Shown piece by piece: positions 19,512-28,255 of a stretch of 64,000 nucleotides of DNA. Every line of letters begins with the position of its first letter. Position 1 is the first letter of the stretch. Position numbers and translations under genes: made by a program. Below the pieces are notes generated by a model. The model saw nothing but the letters and a program-made list of their open reading frames with translations, was not told the DNA's origin and did not search any database. Source of the DNA: Eubacteriales bacterium (GTDB lineage Bacteria > Bacillota > Clostridia > Lachnospirales > Lachnospiraceae); assembly GCA_030524175.1 (NCBI GenBank), contig JAUNHC010000016.1, positions 1 through 64,000 on the forward strand, written 5' to 3'.

Positions 19512-20276
19512 ATGAAAGAAGTAACATTTGATGAGAAAACCTTTCCAAAAGTAAGTCTGGAGGGACTTGATTCTGCTAAGATTGCAAAGATGGTGGACCA
19601 TTCTCTATTGCATCCTTCGATGACAGACCAAGAGTTCGAAGCTGAATGTGAGACGGCACGGAAATATAATGTAGGGGCCGTTTGCGTGAAGCCATACCAT
19701 GTGAAACGGGCAGCAGAGCTGATGGCCGGAACTGATATCAAGGTAGCAGCAGTTGTCGCATTTCCTCATGGAAACAGCACAATGGAGATTAAGCTTGCCG
19801 AGGCCAGGCAGGTTCTGGAAGATGGTGCAACTGAGGTAGATTTTGTTGTAAATATCGGCAAAGCTGTCAGCGGTGATTGGGCGTATGTTGATGAGGAAAT
19901 CAGAAGACTGGTTCAGCTCATAAAGAGTTATGGCGCTGATTCAAAGGTTATCTTTGAAAATGATATGCTGACAAGTGATGAACAGAAAATCAAACTGTGC
20001 AGAATCTGCAGCAAATACAAAGTCACCTTTGTCAAAACCTCTACCGGTTACTGTTACAAAAAGGATACAGATGGAAAATATTATTACGATGGTGCGACCC
20101 ATCATGATCTTATGCTAATGCGTACATATTCAGATGCAGAGGTACAGGTTAAGGCGGCAGGTGCGGTAAGTACGCTGGAACCGGTTCTGACAGCATATGA
20201 GCTGGGGGCTACCCGTTTTGGACTGAAGGGCGCCGGCAAACTGGTTGAGGATGCAAAGGCAAAATTTGGAAAATGA
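19512..20276 (+). CDS. Divergent DeoC-family (deoxyribose-phosphate-like) aldolase
   Basis: A class I aldolase that cleaves a phosphorylated sugar through a lysine Schiff base; 254 residues. The catalytic Lys lies in VKTSTGY (about 175), with the partner Lys in QVKAAG (about 214) and the acidic residue in TEVDFVVN (about 110). Compared with typical DeoC, the phosphate-loop motif GGVR reads GAVS, the terminal GAS(S) reads GLKGAG, and a Tyr/Asp/Lys-rich insertion (CYKKDTDGKYYYDG) follows the active-site Lys. This suggests that the substrate is not simply 2-deoxyribose 5-phosphate. AGGAGG at 19498-19503 favours ATG 19512 over ATG 19506. It heads a cluster with a kinase, ABC importer, AraC regulator and SIS isomerase. 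Confidence 0.8.
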   Translation: MKEVTFDEKTFPKVSLEGLDSAKIAKMVDHSLLHPSMTDQEFEAECETARKYNVGAVCVKPYHVKRAAELMAGTDIKVAAVVAFPHGNSTMEIKLAEARQVLEDGATEVDFVVNIGKAVSGDWAYVDEEIRRLVQLIKSYGADSKVIFENDMLTSDEQKIKLCRICSKYKVTFVKTSTGYCYKKDTDGKYYYDGATHHDLMLMRTYSDAEVQVKAAGAVSTLEPVLTAYELGATRFGLKGAGKLVEDAKAKFGK

Positions 20277-20361
20277 TCAGTCAGATTCCTGCTCATAATT
20301 GTTGACAGTGAAGAACATATGGGCAATGAAGCATAACACTGAAGGGTGCGGGGGGATATGG

Positions 20362-21312
20362 ATGACAAATTATATACTTGCAGTTGAGACAGGAGGGACC
20401 AAACTCCAGATGGCACTTGGCACTGCGGAAGGTGAAATACACTTTAACTATCGGACTATAATTTATCCGGAAAACGGATGTCAGGGAATTTTAGAGGATG
20501 TGATCAAAGCGTTTCCTGTTCTGGAGGAGGAGGCGGAAAAAAGAGATGGTAAAATAACAAAAATCGGAATCGGTTTTGGGGGTCCGGTAGATTCAAACAA
20601 AGGTGTGGTCATAGCTTCTGTACAGGTACCTGGATGGAATGGGTTTTCCGTAATGGATTTTTTCAAGGAACGTGTTGGTATCCCCGCCTATATTTATAAT
20701 GACAGCAATGCGGCGGCGTGGGGGGAGTACTGCAGGGGCACAGGCCGTGGGACAAAAAACTTTTTTTATACAAATCTAGGAAGCGGAGTAGGCGGCGGTT
20801 TGATCATTGATGGAAAGCTGTATGACGGACAGGGATACGGAGCAGCGGAGATGGGGCAAACATGGCTGTGTGACTTCGGGCATGGTAAGGGCAGGCCTGA
20901 GAAGATAGAAAATATGTGTTCCGGATGGGCCATAGAAAAAAAGCTGCGCAGGGCAAAGATTCCTGCGGATTCTATACTGTGGAAGCTGTGCAAGGGCAGG
21001 CAGGGGGAATTGAACTGTGCAATGCTTGGACAGGCAGTAAAAGCAGGGGATTACTACGCAAATGATTTTTTAGATCATATTGCACAGATTTTTTCGGTAG
21101 CATTGTCAAACATAATCAGTCTGTTTAGCCCTGAATGTATTGCAGTGGGAGGCGGAGTGTCACTGATAGGAGAACCATTAATTGAGAGATTGCGAAAATA
21201 TACGGACCCATTTGTATTTATCAGCAGTAGGAACCGATATCATATCGAAAAGAGCAGACTGGACGAATCCATCGTCCTGGTGGGTACACTTCTGCTGACA
21301 GGAATGAAATAA
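20362..21312 (+). CDS. ROK-family sugar kinase lacking the zinc cluster
   Basis: Predicted to phosphorylate the sugar imported by the neighbouring ABC system. It is 316 residues. Visible are the N-terminal phosphate loop AVETGGTKLQMALG, GFGGPVD (about 74-80), the catalytic-base region YNDSNAAAWGEY (about 112-123), LGSGVGGGLIIDGKLY, and the C-terminal GGGVS. The Cys-rich ROK zinc motif (CxCGxxGC) expected after the EMG segment is replaced by CDFGHGKGRPEKIENMCSG, so this is an atypical ROK protein. There is no N-terminal HTH, hence a kinase rather than a NagC-type repressor. GGGGGGA 5 bases upstream sets ATG 20362; an upstream in-frame ATG at 20299 lacks a site. Confidence 0.85.
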   Translation: MTNYILAVETGGTKLQMALGTAEGEIHFNYRTIIYPENGCQGILEDVIKAFPVLEEEAEKRDGKITKIGIGFGGPVDSNKGVVIASVQVPGWNGFSVMDFFKERVGIPAYIYNDSNAAAWGEYCRGTGRGTKNFFYTNLGSGVGGGLIIDGKLYDGQGYGAAEMGQTWLCDFGHGKGRPEKIENMCSGWAIEKKLRRAKIPADSILWKLCKGRQGELNCAMLGQAVKAGDYYANDFLDHIAQIFSVALSNIISLFSPECIAVGGGVSLIGEPLIERLRKYTDPFVFISSRNRYHIEKSRLDESIVLVGTLLLTGMK

Positions 21313-21337
21313 CCATACAAGATATAGGGGGGATGAC

Positions 21338-22849
21338 ATGTACAGTGCAGAAGATGTGATTCTGGAATTTAAAAATGTTTCAAAGACATTTCCGGGAGTT
21401 AAGGCGCTGGATGGAATATCCTTTTCTGTAAGAAGAGGACGTGTGCATTGCCTGATGGGAGAGAACGGAGCCGGTAAGTCTACTCTCCTGAAAGTAATAA
21501 ATGGAATGTACAAGCCGGATGAGGGAGAAATCATCTTTGACGGTAAGAAATGGGCTCCAAATGGAAGTGCCGTGGCCAGGGAGCAGGGAATATCCATGAT
21601 TCACCAGGAACTTAATATTATTCCTGAGATGACCATAGCTCAAAATATGTTTCTCGGAAAAGAAGTCAGCAAAAAGAATCCGCTGCTGATGGATGATTCC
21701 ATGATGTGCCGGGAGGCACAGAAGCTTCTGGAAGCTCATGGATTAGGGCAGTATAGTGCAAAAATGAAAATGAAGGAGCTGACGATTGGGGAAGCGCAGA
21801 TGGTAGAAATCATCAAAGCGGTGTCCAGCAGCTCAAAAATCATCCTGATGGATGAACCTACCTCATCTCTTTCTGAACAGGAAGTAAAGATTCTTTTTGA
21901 CCATATTTTTAAACTGAGAGAACAGGGAATCACCATTATTTATATCTCCCATAAAATGGATGAAATTTTTCAGGTGGGAGATGATATTTCCATCTTCCGC
22001 GACGGCCAGCATATTGAGACAGGCGAAATGAAAAACTATAACAGAGATATCATTATTGAGAAAATGGTAGGAAGAAAGATGAGCGAGGTATATCCTCCAA
22101 GAAATCCCAGACTGGGAAGAGTAGCTTTAAGGGTAGAAAACCTGACAAGAAAAGGTTATTTTGAGAATATTTCTTTTGAGGTGAGAGAAGGAGAAATTCT
22201 CGGTATGTCAGGGCTTATCGGGGCAGGACGAACAGAGATTGCAAGATGTATCGTGGGTCTGGATAAGTTGGACAGCGGCGATATCTACATATTTGATAAA
22301 AAAACAGAGATTCATTCTGTGAACGCTGCAATAGATGAAAAGATAGTGATGGTATCAGAAAACCGAAGAAAATATGGACTGATACTTCTTCGCAGCATAA
22401 AGGAAAATATCAGTCTGGCAGCATTGCAGCATGTATTTAAAAGCAGGTTTCTTAATAAAAACAAAGAGAAAAATATGGTGGAAAATCTAATGAACCAGCT
22501 GTCGATCAAAGCACCGGGCGCAGAGACAAGAGCAGGTGCGCTCAGCGGTGGTAATCAGCAGAAGGTGGTACTTGCAAAATGGCTGTCCGTTTCGCCAAAA
22601 ATCCTCATTATGGACGAACCTACACGAGGAATTGATGTGGGTACTAAATATGAAATCTACAAACTGATGAATCAGATGACGGATGAGGGCGCTGCAATTA
22701 TTATGATCGATTCTGATATGGAGGAACTTTTGGGTATGAGCGACCGTATTGCAGTGGTGAGACATGGGATGTTGTCCGGAGTATTAGCCAGAGAAGAATT
22801 CAATGCGGAGGCGGTAATGAATTTGGCTGTTGAAGGGGGAAATACATAA
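21338..22849 (+). CDS. Ribose-type sugar ABC transporter, tandem ATPase
   Basis: A 503-residue RbsA-like protein with two ABC domains that drives sugar import. The first half has Walker A GENGAGKST (about 42-50), LTIGEAQMVEIIKA in the signature position and Walker B ILMDEPTSSL. The second half has a degenerate Walker A (GLIGAGRTE), the signature LSGGNQQKVVLAKWL and Walker B ILIMDEPTRG. This asymmetry is normal in CUT2 importers. A GGGGGGA precedes ATG 21338. The stop overlaps the permease start by one base, so the two are coupled. Confidence 0.93.
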   Translation: MYSAEDVILEFKNVSKTFPGVKALDGISFSVRRGRVHCLMGENGAGKSTLLKVINGMYKPDEGEIIFDGKKWAPNGSAVAREQGISMIHQELNIIPEMTIAQNMFLGKEVSKKNPLLMDDSMMCREAQKLLEAHGLGQYSAKMKMKELTIGEAQMVEIIKAVSSSSKIILMDEPTSSLSEQEVKILFDHIFKLREQGITIIYISHKMDEIFQVGDDISIFRDGQHIETGEMKNYNRDIIIEKMVGRKMSEVYPPRNPRLGRVALRVENLTRKGYFENISFEVREGEILGMSGLIGAGRTEIARCIVGLDKLDSGDIYIFDKKTEIHSVNAAIDEKIVMVSENRRKYGLILLRSIKENISLAALQHVFKSRFLNKNKEKNMVENLMNQLSIKAPGAETRAGALSGGNQQKVVLAKWLSVSPKILIMDEPTRGIDVGTKYEIYKLMNQMTDEGAAIIMIDSDMEELLGMSDRIAVVRHGMLSGVLAREEFNAEAVMNLAVEGGNT

Positions 22850-23826
22850 TGAAGAAAGATGAGAAAAGCAGTTTTTTATCCTTTTATAACAGATTTGGAA
22901 TACTGTTTATCCTGATTGGGCTGATTGTCATATGTGCCATTGCATCCCCGGTTTTCCTCAGCAGCGCCAATATTGTAAATCTATTGTCACAAATTGCTGT
23001 TGTGACCATTATTTCCTGCGGCATCACACTTTTGATCATTGCCGGGCAGACAGATTTGTCAGGGGGGTCCATTGTAGCTCTTACAGGGTGTGTCTGTGTA
23101 GGGACCTTTAAAGATCTGGCAGAGGGCGGTATGGGGGATTTCCCGGCAGGAATCATCGCAGTGCTTGCGGCTATGCTCATTGGTATGATTGTAAACGGTC
23201 TGTCCGGATTGATAATTGCAAAGTTCCGCGCACCGGCCTTTATTGTGACACTGGCCATGATGCAGGCGGGAAGAGGTGCATGCTATCTTTACACAGGCGG
23301 GCTTCCGATTTATGGGATTGGCAATATTTCCAGACTTGGACAGGGCAGAATAGGCGGAATTCTTCCCATCTCTGTAATCATTATGACAGGAGTCATCATT
23401 GCAGCGTATATTGTTCTGAATAAGATGAGACTTGGAAGACATTTATATGCAGTGGGCGGAAATGAAGATGCAGCAAAGGCGTCTGGTGTAAATGTGGGTA
23501 TGACCTTAATAAAAGCCTTTTTAATTCATGGAGCTATGATCGGGCTGGCCGGAGTTCTGTTTATGACACGGTTGAATTCCGGTCAGCCGGCAGAGGCAAG
23601 CGGTCTGGAATTTGATGCTATTACGGCGGCAATTATCGGCGGCGCCAGCCTGGCAGGAGGTGTGGGAACAATTCCGGGAACGATTGTCGGCTCTGTTATC
23701 ATCGGTATTATCAGCAATATCCTAACATTGAAATCTGTACAGTCTTATTATCAGATGGTGATTACAGGGTTCATTATCGTATTGGCAGTTATTTTAGATA
23801 TTAAGACAAAGGGAAAGAAAGAATAG
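22849..23826 (+). CDS. Ribose-type sugar ABC transporter, permease
   Basis: A 325-residue RbsC-like membrane protein (BPD_transp_2 fold, about 9-10 hydrophobic segments). Characteristic stretches are IAGQTDLSGGSIVALTG, the cytoplasmic GRHLYAVGGNEDAAKASGV (coupling helix region) and AIIGGASLAGGVGTIPGT. It forms the channel with the ATPase encoded upstream, to which it is translationally coupled. The substrate is presumably a pentose, hexose or related polyol or aldose; it cannot be named. Confidence 0.93.
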   Translation: MKKDEKSSFLSFYNRFGILFILIGLIVICAIASPVFLSSANIVNLLSQIAVVTIISCGITLLIIAGQTDLSGGSIVALTGCVCVGTFKDLAEGGMGDFPAGIIAVLAAMLIGMIVNGLSGLIIAKFRAPAFIVTLAMMQAGRGACYLYTGGLPIYGIGNISRLGQGRIGGILPISVIIMTGVIIAAYIVLNKMRLGRHLYAVGGNEDAAKASGVNVGMTLIKAFLIHGAMIGLAGVLFMTRLNSGQPAEASGLEFDAITAAIIGGASLAGGVGTIPGTIVGSVIIGIISNILTLKSVQSYYQMVITGFIIVLAVILDIKTKGKKE

Positions 23827-23913
23827 GGACACAGGGAACGGGTTCGGAACAGCCCGCATAAAAAAGAACCGTTTTTGGTTGACAAATTCATATAATTTAA
23901 GGAGGGTTTTATC

Positions 23914-24855
23914 ATGTACAAAAAAGTAATGGCATTAGGGATGGCAATGGTAATGGCAGCGGCACTTCCGGTTTCAGTGCTTGCAAAAGACACGGCGGAT
24001 GGAAAGCTGGCTAAAGTGGCATTTATCTGTAAAGGTTACTCGGACAATTTTTGTCTGAAGGTTCAGCAGGAGATGGAAAAAAGTGCAGTTGACTACGAAG
24101 ATGAATTCAAAGTGGATTATTTTGATGCTGAGACAGACGCAGAAAAAGAAGTAAACCTGATTCAGACTTGCACAGACAGTGGATATGATGTGATCATTTT
24201 TCAGGAAACAGATGCAGAGTCTTCTGTTTCTGTGGTAAAAGAAGCAGTGGAAAAGGGGATTCATGTCATTGTTACTACCGGACAGATCAATGATGATGGG
24301 GAAAGCCATTATATTAATGCTGATCCATATCAGCAGGGAGAGGTCCTGGTGAATTATGCAATTGATGAGGGCTATTGCGATGATGCTCAGATTGCAATTC
24401 TCCGCGGTGTAGGCGGAAATTTCCACGCGGAAAGCAGATATTCTGCATTTACCGATGCATTGGACAAGAAGGAAGATGCAGAAGTGGTTGCGGCAGAGAT
24501 AGCCAATTGGACCAAGAATGAAGCTATGACTATCACACAGAATTGGATGGTAACTTATCCGGATCTGGACGTAATCTTCGCATCCTGCGATGACATGGCA
24601 TTTGGTGCTTATGAGGCCGTCCAGATGGCAGGCAAAGAGGAGCAGGTTAAAATATTTGCTATTGATGGGACTGATGAAGGTGTTCAGGCTGTGAAGGATG
24701 GCATCTTTCTTGCAGAGGTACAGCAGAATGCAAAGTCATATGCAGACGATGCCCTTGAGATGGCGTCAGCACTTTTAAAAGGGGAAGAAGTGGAAAACAT
24801 GAATCTTGAAAGTGAGCTTATTACACCGGAGAATGTTGATGACTTCTTAAAGTAA
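23914..24855 (+). CDS. Sugar-binding protein of the ribose-type ABC importer
   Basis: A 313-residue periplasmic-binding-protein-1 fold protein (RbsB-like) that would deliver sugar to the permease. The signal peptide is MYKKV plus a hydrophobic core ending VSVLAKD. No Cys follows, so there is no lipobox, although a Gram-positive binding protein is normally lipid-anchored. Fold marks include VAFICKGYSDNF at the start, VIIFQETDAESS, YINADPYQQGE, and VIFASCDDMAFGAYEAV with IFAIDGTDEG near the hinge. It is separated from the permease by 87 bp holding an imperfect hairpin (about 23836-23875), so its level may be set separately. AAGGAGG precedes ATG 23914. Confidence 0.9.
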   Translation: MYKKVMALGMAMVMAAALPVSVLAKDTADGKLAKVAFICKGYSDNFCLKVQQEMEKSAVDYEDEFKVDYFDAETDAEKEVNLIQTCTDSGYDVIIFQETDAESSVSVVKEAVEKGIHVIVTTGQINDDGESHYINADPYQQGEVLVNYAIDEGYCDDAQIAILRGVGGNFHAESRYSAFTDALDKKEDAEVVAAEIANWTKNEAMTITQNWMVTYPDLDVIFASCDDMAFGAYEAVQMAGKEEQVKIFAIDGTDEGVQAVKDGIFLAEVQQNAKSYADDALEMASALLKGEEVENMNLESELITPENVDDFLK

Positions 24856-24861
24856 ATAAAT

Positions 24862-24896
24862 GCCGGGCTGTCGGAAAGGACAGCCCTGTCATTGTT
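24862..24896 (+). terminator. Hairpin between binding protein and AraC gene
   Basis: GGGCTGTC (24865-24872) pairs with GACAGCCC (24879-24886), followed by TGTCATTGTTT. Probably a partial terminator that lowers expression of the regulator and isomerase relative to the binding protein. Confidence 0.65.
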
Positions 24897-24911
24897 TCAA
24901 AGGAGAAAATT

Positions 24912-25823
24912 ATGGCGGTAAAACAGCAAAAAGAGGTAAAAGAAGTCCACAGTAATCCGTATCAAGTGAAATATGAAGAGTATTTGGACCATTTTGACAA
25001 GATCGACATTGAAAAAAAGGTGCTGGACCGTTCTGTGTATATGCACTGGCACGAGTTCTGTGAACTGGAGCTTGTTTTTGACGGGGAAGGGATCCAGAGA
25101 AAAAAGAATGTTCCAAAACCCTTCAGCAAGGGCGTTTTGTCCCTGCAGCTTCCCATGGACTTCCATGAGGTAATCGTCAACAATGAAAATCCGCCCGAAT
25201 TATACAGCGTAAAATTTGTGGAGATGTTTATCTCTCCAAAGATTTATCAGGCGGTCTTTTCAGGAAAAAGAAATCAGCAGATTACATTGACAGATGAGAA
25301 CTTTGAGAACGTGAAAGCTGACTTTGAACAGTTATACACTGAATTTAACGGAAATGGTGAGTTTCGGGAAATTTTATTGAAAAATATTCTGGAAAAGATT
25401 ATCATCCAATATCACAGATATCTGGAGGCTATGGAGGTGCCGGAGGAATTGACACCGCACACGGTGACAGGAATGGATTACATGGCATCTTATAACACAC
25501 TCATTGACTGTATGGATTACATTCAAAATAACTTCAATAAAAATATAACGCTTACTGAGATGGCAGAGAGGGCCAATATGTCCCAAAACTATTTCAGTAC
25601 ATTTTTCAGGCAGAGTACAGGGTGTACGTTCAGAGATTATTTAAAAAATGTTCGTATCCGCTATGCCCTTTCCTTTTTAACGAACTCAGAATTACCTGTC
25701 TATAAGGTAAGCGAAATGGCAGGATTTGCATCCTGTGAACATTTTTCCAGACTGTTTACAAAAGAGGTGGGGATTTCTCCCAGTAATTTCCGCAAACAAT
25801 TAAACGAAAAAAGATTATCATAA
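24912..25823 (+). CDS. AraC-family regulator of the sugar cluster
   Basis: A 303-residue transcription factor. The N-terminal part (about 40-140) looks like a cupin sugar-sensing domain (MHWHEFCELELVFDG, then SLQLPMDFHEV). The C-terminal 100 residues form the double HTH: FNKNITLTEMAERANMSQNY and LPVYKVSEMAGFASCEHFSR, ending VGISPSNFRKQ. It lies inside the cluster between the binding-protein and isomerase genes, so it most likely controls the cluster in response to the imported sugar. The CATGAT array upstream of the aldolase is a candidate target, but nothing in the sequence proves this. AAAGGAG precedes ATG 24912. Confidence 0.88.
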   Translation: MAVKQQKEVKEVHSNPYQVKYEEYLDHFDKIDIEKKVLDRSVYMHWHEFCELELVFDGEGIQRKKNVPKPFSKGVLSLQLPMDFHEVIVNNENPPELYSVKFVEMFISPKIYQAVFSGKRNQQITLTDENFENVKADFEQLYTEFNGNGEFREILLKNILEKIIIQYHRYLEAMEVPEELTPHTVTGMDYMASYNTLIDCMDYIQNNFNKNITLTEMAERANMSQNYFSTFFRQSTGCTFRDYLKNVRIRYALSFLTNSELPVYKVSEMAGFASCEHFSRLFTKEVGISPSNFRKQLNEKRLS

Positions 25824-25837
25824 TATGGAGGAGGCTT

Positions 25838-26416
25838 ATGGTATACGATTCCTATATAAAGGATTATATTGATAAAGAGAGGGAGCTGCTTAATTTGTTG
25901 GACTGTACCTCCATCAGCAGCCTGCTGCTGCAAATACTCAATGCATATGAGCAGGAAGCTGCTATCTACATATTTGGAAACGGCGGAAGTGCAGCAACAG
26001 CTTCCCATTTTGCCAATGATTTTAACAAAGGTATATCTGAATATACAGATAAAAAATTTCGGTTTTGCTGTCTGAATGACAACATTCCAACTGTGATGGC
26101 CATTGCCAATGATATTGGATATGAAAATGTTTTTGAATTTCAGCTGGCAGGTAAGGTGAAGGAAAACGACTTGGTAATAGGTATCAGTGGAAGCGGAAAC
26201 AGTGACAATGTGGTCCGCGCGGTCAGACTTGCTAATCAGGCAGGCGCTATGACGGCAGGAATCTGCGGCTTCTCCGGAGGCGCACTTGCAAATGAGGCAA
26301 AAGTTGTTATGCATGTACCCTGCAATAATATGCAGTTGGTGGAGGATATTCATATGATTCTCTGCCATACCATGATGTCAGCCTGTTATCAGATGTGGAA
26401 TATCAAGACACACTGA
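25838..26416 (+). CDS. SIS-domain phosphosugar isomerase (GmhA-like)
   Basis: A 192-residue sugar-isomerase-fold protein. Marks are IFGNGGSAATASHFANDF (about 46-63), which closely follows the GNGGSAADA-HFA motif of sedoheptulose-7-phosphate isomerase, and GISGSGNSDNVVRAV (about 113-127), the phosphate-binding SIS loop. A His near the C-terminus (QLVEDIHMILCH) matches the catalytic helix of GmhA. It may interconvert an aldose and a ketose phosphate between the ROK kinase and aldolase steps. It is the last gene of the cluster, 14 bp after araC, with GGAGG before ATG 25838. Confidence 0.85.
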   Translation: MVYDSYIKDYIDKERELLNLLDCTSISSLLLQILNAYEQEAAIYIFGNGGSAATASHFANDFNKGISEYTDKKFRFCCLNDNIPTVMAIANDIGYENVFEFQLAGKVKENDLVIGISGSGNSDNVVRAVRLANQAGAMTAGICGFSGGALANEAKVVMHVPCNNMQLVEDIHMILCHTMMSACYQMWNIKTH

Positions 26417-26457
26417 CGGAAGGCTGCGGTGTGTAAGTCATATTGTTAAAATTAAGT

Positions 26458-26495
26458 AAGGCTGGATAGCAGATTTTGCCATCCGGCCTTATTTA
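26458..26495 (+). terminator. Terminator ending the sugar cluster
   Basis: AAGGCTGGAT (26458-26467) pairs with ATCCGGCCTT (26481-26490), with one G-T pair, followed by ATTTAT. Confidence 0.7.
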
Positions 26496-26542
26496 TGCAT
26501 GGTTGATTGTAGTTTATAATCAGTTTATGAAGCTGGCAATTT

Positions 26543-27994
26543 TTATATTTCCGCAGGAACTTTGTCCGGGTTTTTAAAGCAGATCAGGGTATACAGGCGG
26601 GCATCCAGAAATATGGCCCGGAAAGTCCGTTGGACGGCGGCGGCAGCGCTTTTCCGGTTACCTTTTCTTAGAGAACTGCACGCAAGGCGGAATTGTTCAA
26701 AGCCTTCCTGGGCCAAATCTACGCATTCTTCAATGATCACAAATGGACGGTCAAGATAATGTCCCCATATCAAAGCATCGTCAAACTGCTCAAGAATGTT
26801 TTCCAGACATTTTGAAGGCATATGAGCCTTTAGAAATGCCGTAATAATGTGTATGATACCGGAGCTTCGCTGTCTCAGCGGACTTAACTCCCACTCTGAG
26901 GCTGTTGCTGCAAGCTCACGGTCATCCAGCAAGGAAAAGGCGGCGAAGGACAAGTTTTTAGAACACACAGCCAAAATTTGCATAACATTCAAAAAAAGAG
27001 TGAGGTTGTCCTCAATGATATTTTGTTCTATACGGATAGGTGCCAATTCTTCTGAAGTCCGCAGTACAGAGCCTTTCTTTTCAATGGTGTGGATGAGGCC
27101 GATATCACTGAGCAGGGCCATCGCCTTGGAAGCCGTGGATTTGGAAATATTGTAGGTGCGCATAATTTCCGGTTCCGACGGGAAATATACACGGTTGCTG
27201 AATTCTCCTAACTGAGCACGCCGATACAGGTTTTGTGCCACTGCCGCATAAAGTGGGGAGCGGTTTTTTCCTCTGAACCATTGGTAGGACACTGTGTTTT
27301 CAGGTGTTGGTACAATTTTCTGTAATTCGTTTAGATACTGTTTCGCCTGCTGTCCTGCGTTTTTGTACATTTCTTCAAATTTGGCGGTCAGAGCTTCACG
27401 TTCTTTCCGTTGAGCCATATCGGCAATAACAGGAAGATTATGTTTAATAAAATCTGCAGAAGCAGTGAAGGGATTTTCTAACCGGGACTGCATTATATAA
27501 GGAAACCGTGCATAGTGCTCCATGTCGGTCTGAAGATCCAGAACAGTCTGGCTGCAGTAGGGCAGAAGCATTTTATTAAAAAAGGCAATTGTTTGCTTAC
27601 TGTTGATAATCTCATTGCCAGCAGGGACAGCAGCATCCACCAAAGCACTTAAATTGCAGCTGTGCATCGCACCTTCGGCATAAAGGGAAGGCATCATTAA
27701 TTCCAAACCGCTGTAAATGTCCAGGATACTTTCTCGCCTTTGCATCAATGACTGGACATAGCCCTGTTCGCTTTCGTCAAAGGAAACGATGGCACGTTTG
27801 CCGGCAGAGGTACATATCACACCTTCTTGCTCCAGCATACGGATTACTTTTCGCACAGTTGTGATTCCCACCTGATACCGTTGGCAAATCTCCCTTTGAC
27901 TGGGGAATATGTCCCCCCGGCGGAGAACACCGCTGTATATCTGAGTGAGAACGGACTGATAAAGCACTTTATAAAGCCGACTTTCTTGTTCCAT
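26543..27994 (-). CDS. GntR-type regulator with two winged-helix domains in tandem
   Basis: A 483-residue protein, about twice the usual GntR length. A first GntR winged helix spans residues 6-71 (GDIFPSQREICQRYQVGITTVRKVIRMLEQEGVI, cited here as its FPSQREI and TTVRKVI helices) and a second spans about 247-313 (YFPSEPEIMRTYNISKST). Each is followed by a mainly helical region of about 170 residues with no recognisable FCD or UTRA signature. It therefore looks like a fused or internally duplicated regulator. GGAGG lies before ATG 27994. It is divergent from the chemotaxis receptor gene and could regulate it. Function unknown. Confidence 0.8.
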   Translation of the reverse strand: MEQESRLYKVLYQSVLTQIYSGVLRRGDIFPSQREICQRYQVGITTVRKVIRMLEQEGVICTSAGKRAIVSFDESEQGYVQSLMQRRESILDIYSGLELMMPSLYAEGAMHSCNLSALVDAAVPAGNEIINSKQTIAFFNKMLLPYCSQTVLDLQTDMEHYARFPYIMQSRLENPFTASADFIKHNLPVIADMAQRKEREALTAKFEEMYKNAGQQAKQYLNELQKIVPTPENTVSYQWFRGKNRSPLYAAVAQNLYRRAQLGEFSNRVYFPSEPEIMRTYNISKSTASKAMALLSDIGLIHTIEKKGSVLRTSEELAPIRIEQNIIEDNLTLFLNVMQILAVCSKNLSFAAFSLLDDRELAATASEWELSPLRQRSSGIIHIITAFLKAHMPSKCLENILEQFDDALIWGHYLDRPFVIIEECVDLAQEGFEQFRLACSSLRKGNRKSAAAAVQRTFRAIFLDARLYTLICFKNPDKVPAEI

Positions 27995-28059
27995 GATACG
28001 CCTCCTAATGAATAAGCTGGCTGCTGGTCACAAAGTGAACAGCAACATAAGCTATTTTG

Positions 28060-28065
28060 AGTATA
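28060..28065 (-). promoter_or_regulatory. Extended -10 for the tandem GntR gene
   Basis: On the - strand TGGTATACT forms an extended -10 (TATACT at 28065-28060), 65 bases before the start. It faces the divergent MCP promoter only 22 bp away. Confidence 0.4.
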
Positions 28066-28086
28066 CCACAAATAAAATGAAAACAC

Positions 28087-28115
28087 TTGATAATTCAGTA
28101 AAAGGCAGATATAAT
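28087..28115 (+). promoter_or_regulatory. Promoter of the methyl-accepting chemotaxis gene
   Basis: TTGATA (28087-28092), 17-bp spacer, TATAAT (28110-28115). The leader is about 135 nt. Confidence 0.65.
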
Positions 28116-28255
28116 AAAACCTATAGCCTATTCGGGGAAGGTGTGATAATTACATCGCGTGAACTTCGCAGTACCAGTCCTTAACGCAATACCGGCACTA
28201 TTGTAAAAAGGAACGGATTAAGGGGCGTACAATTTGCAAAAGGGAGAATTACCAA

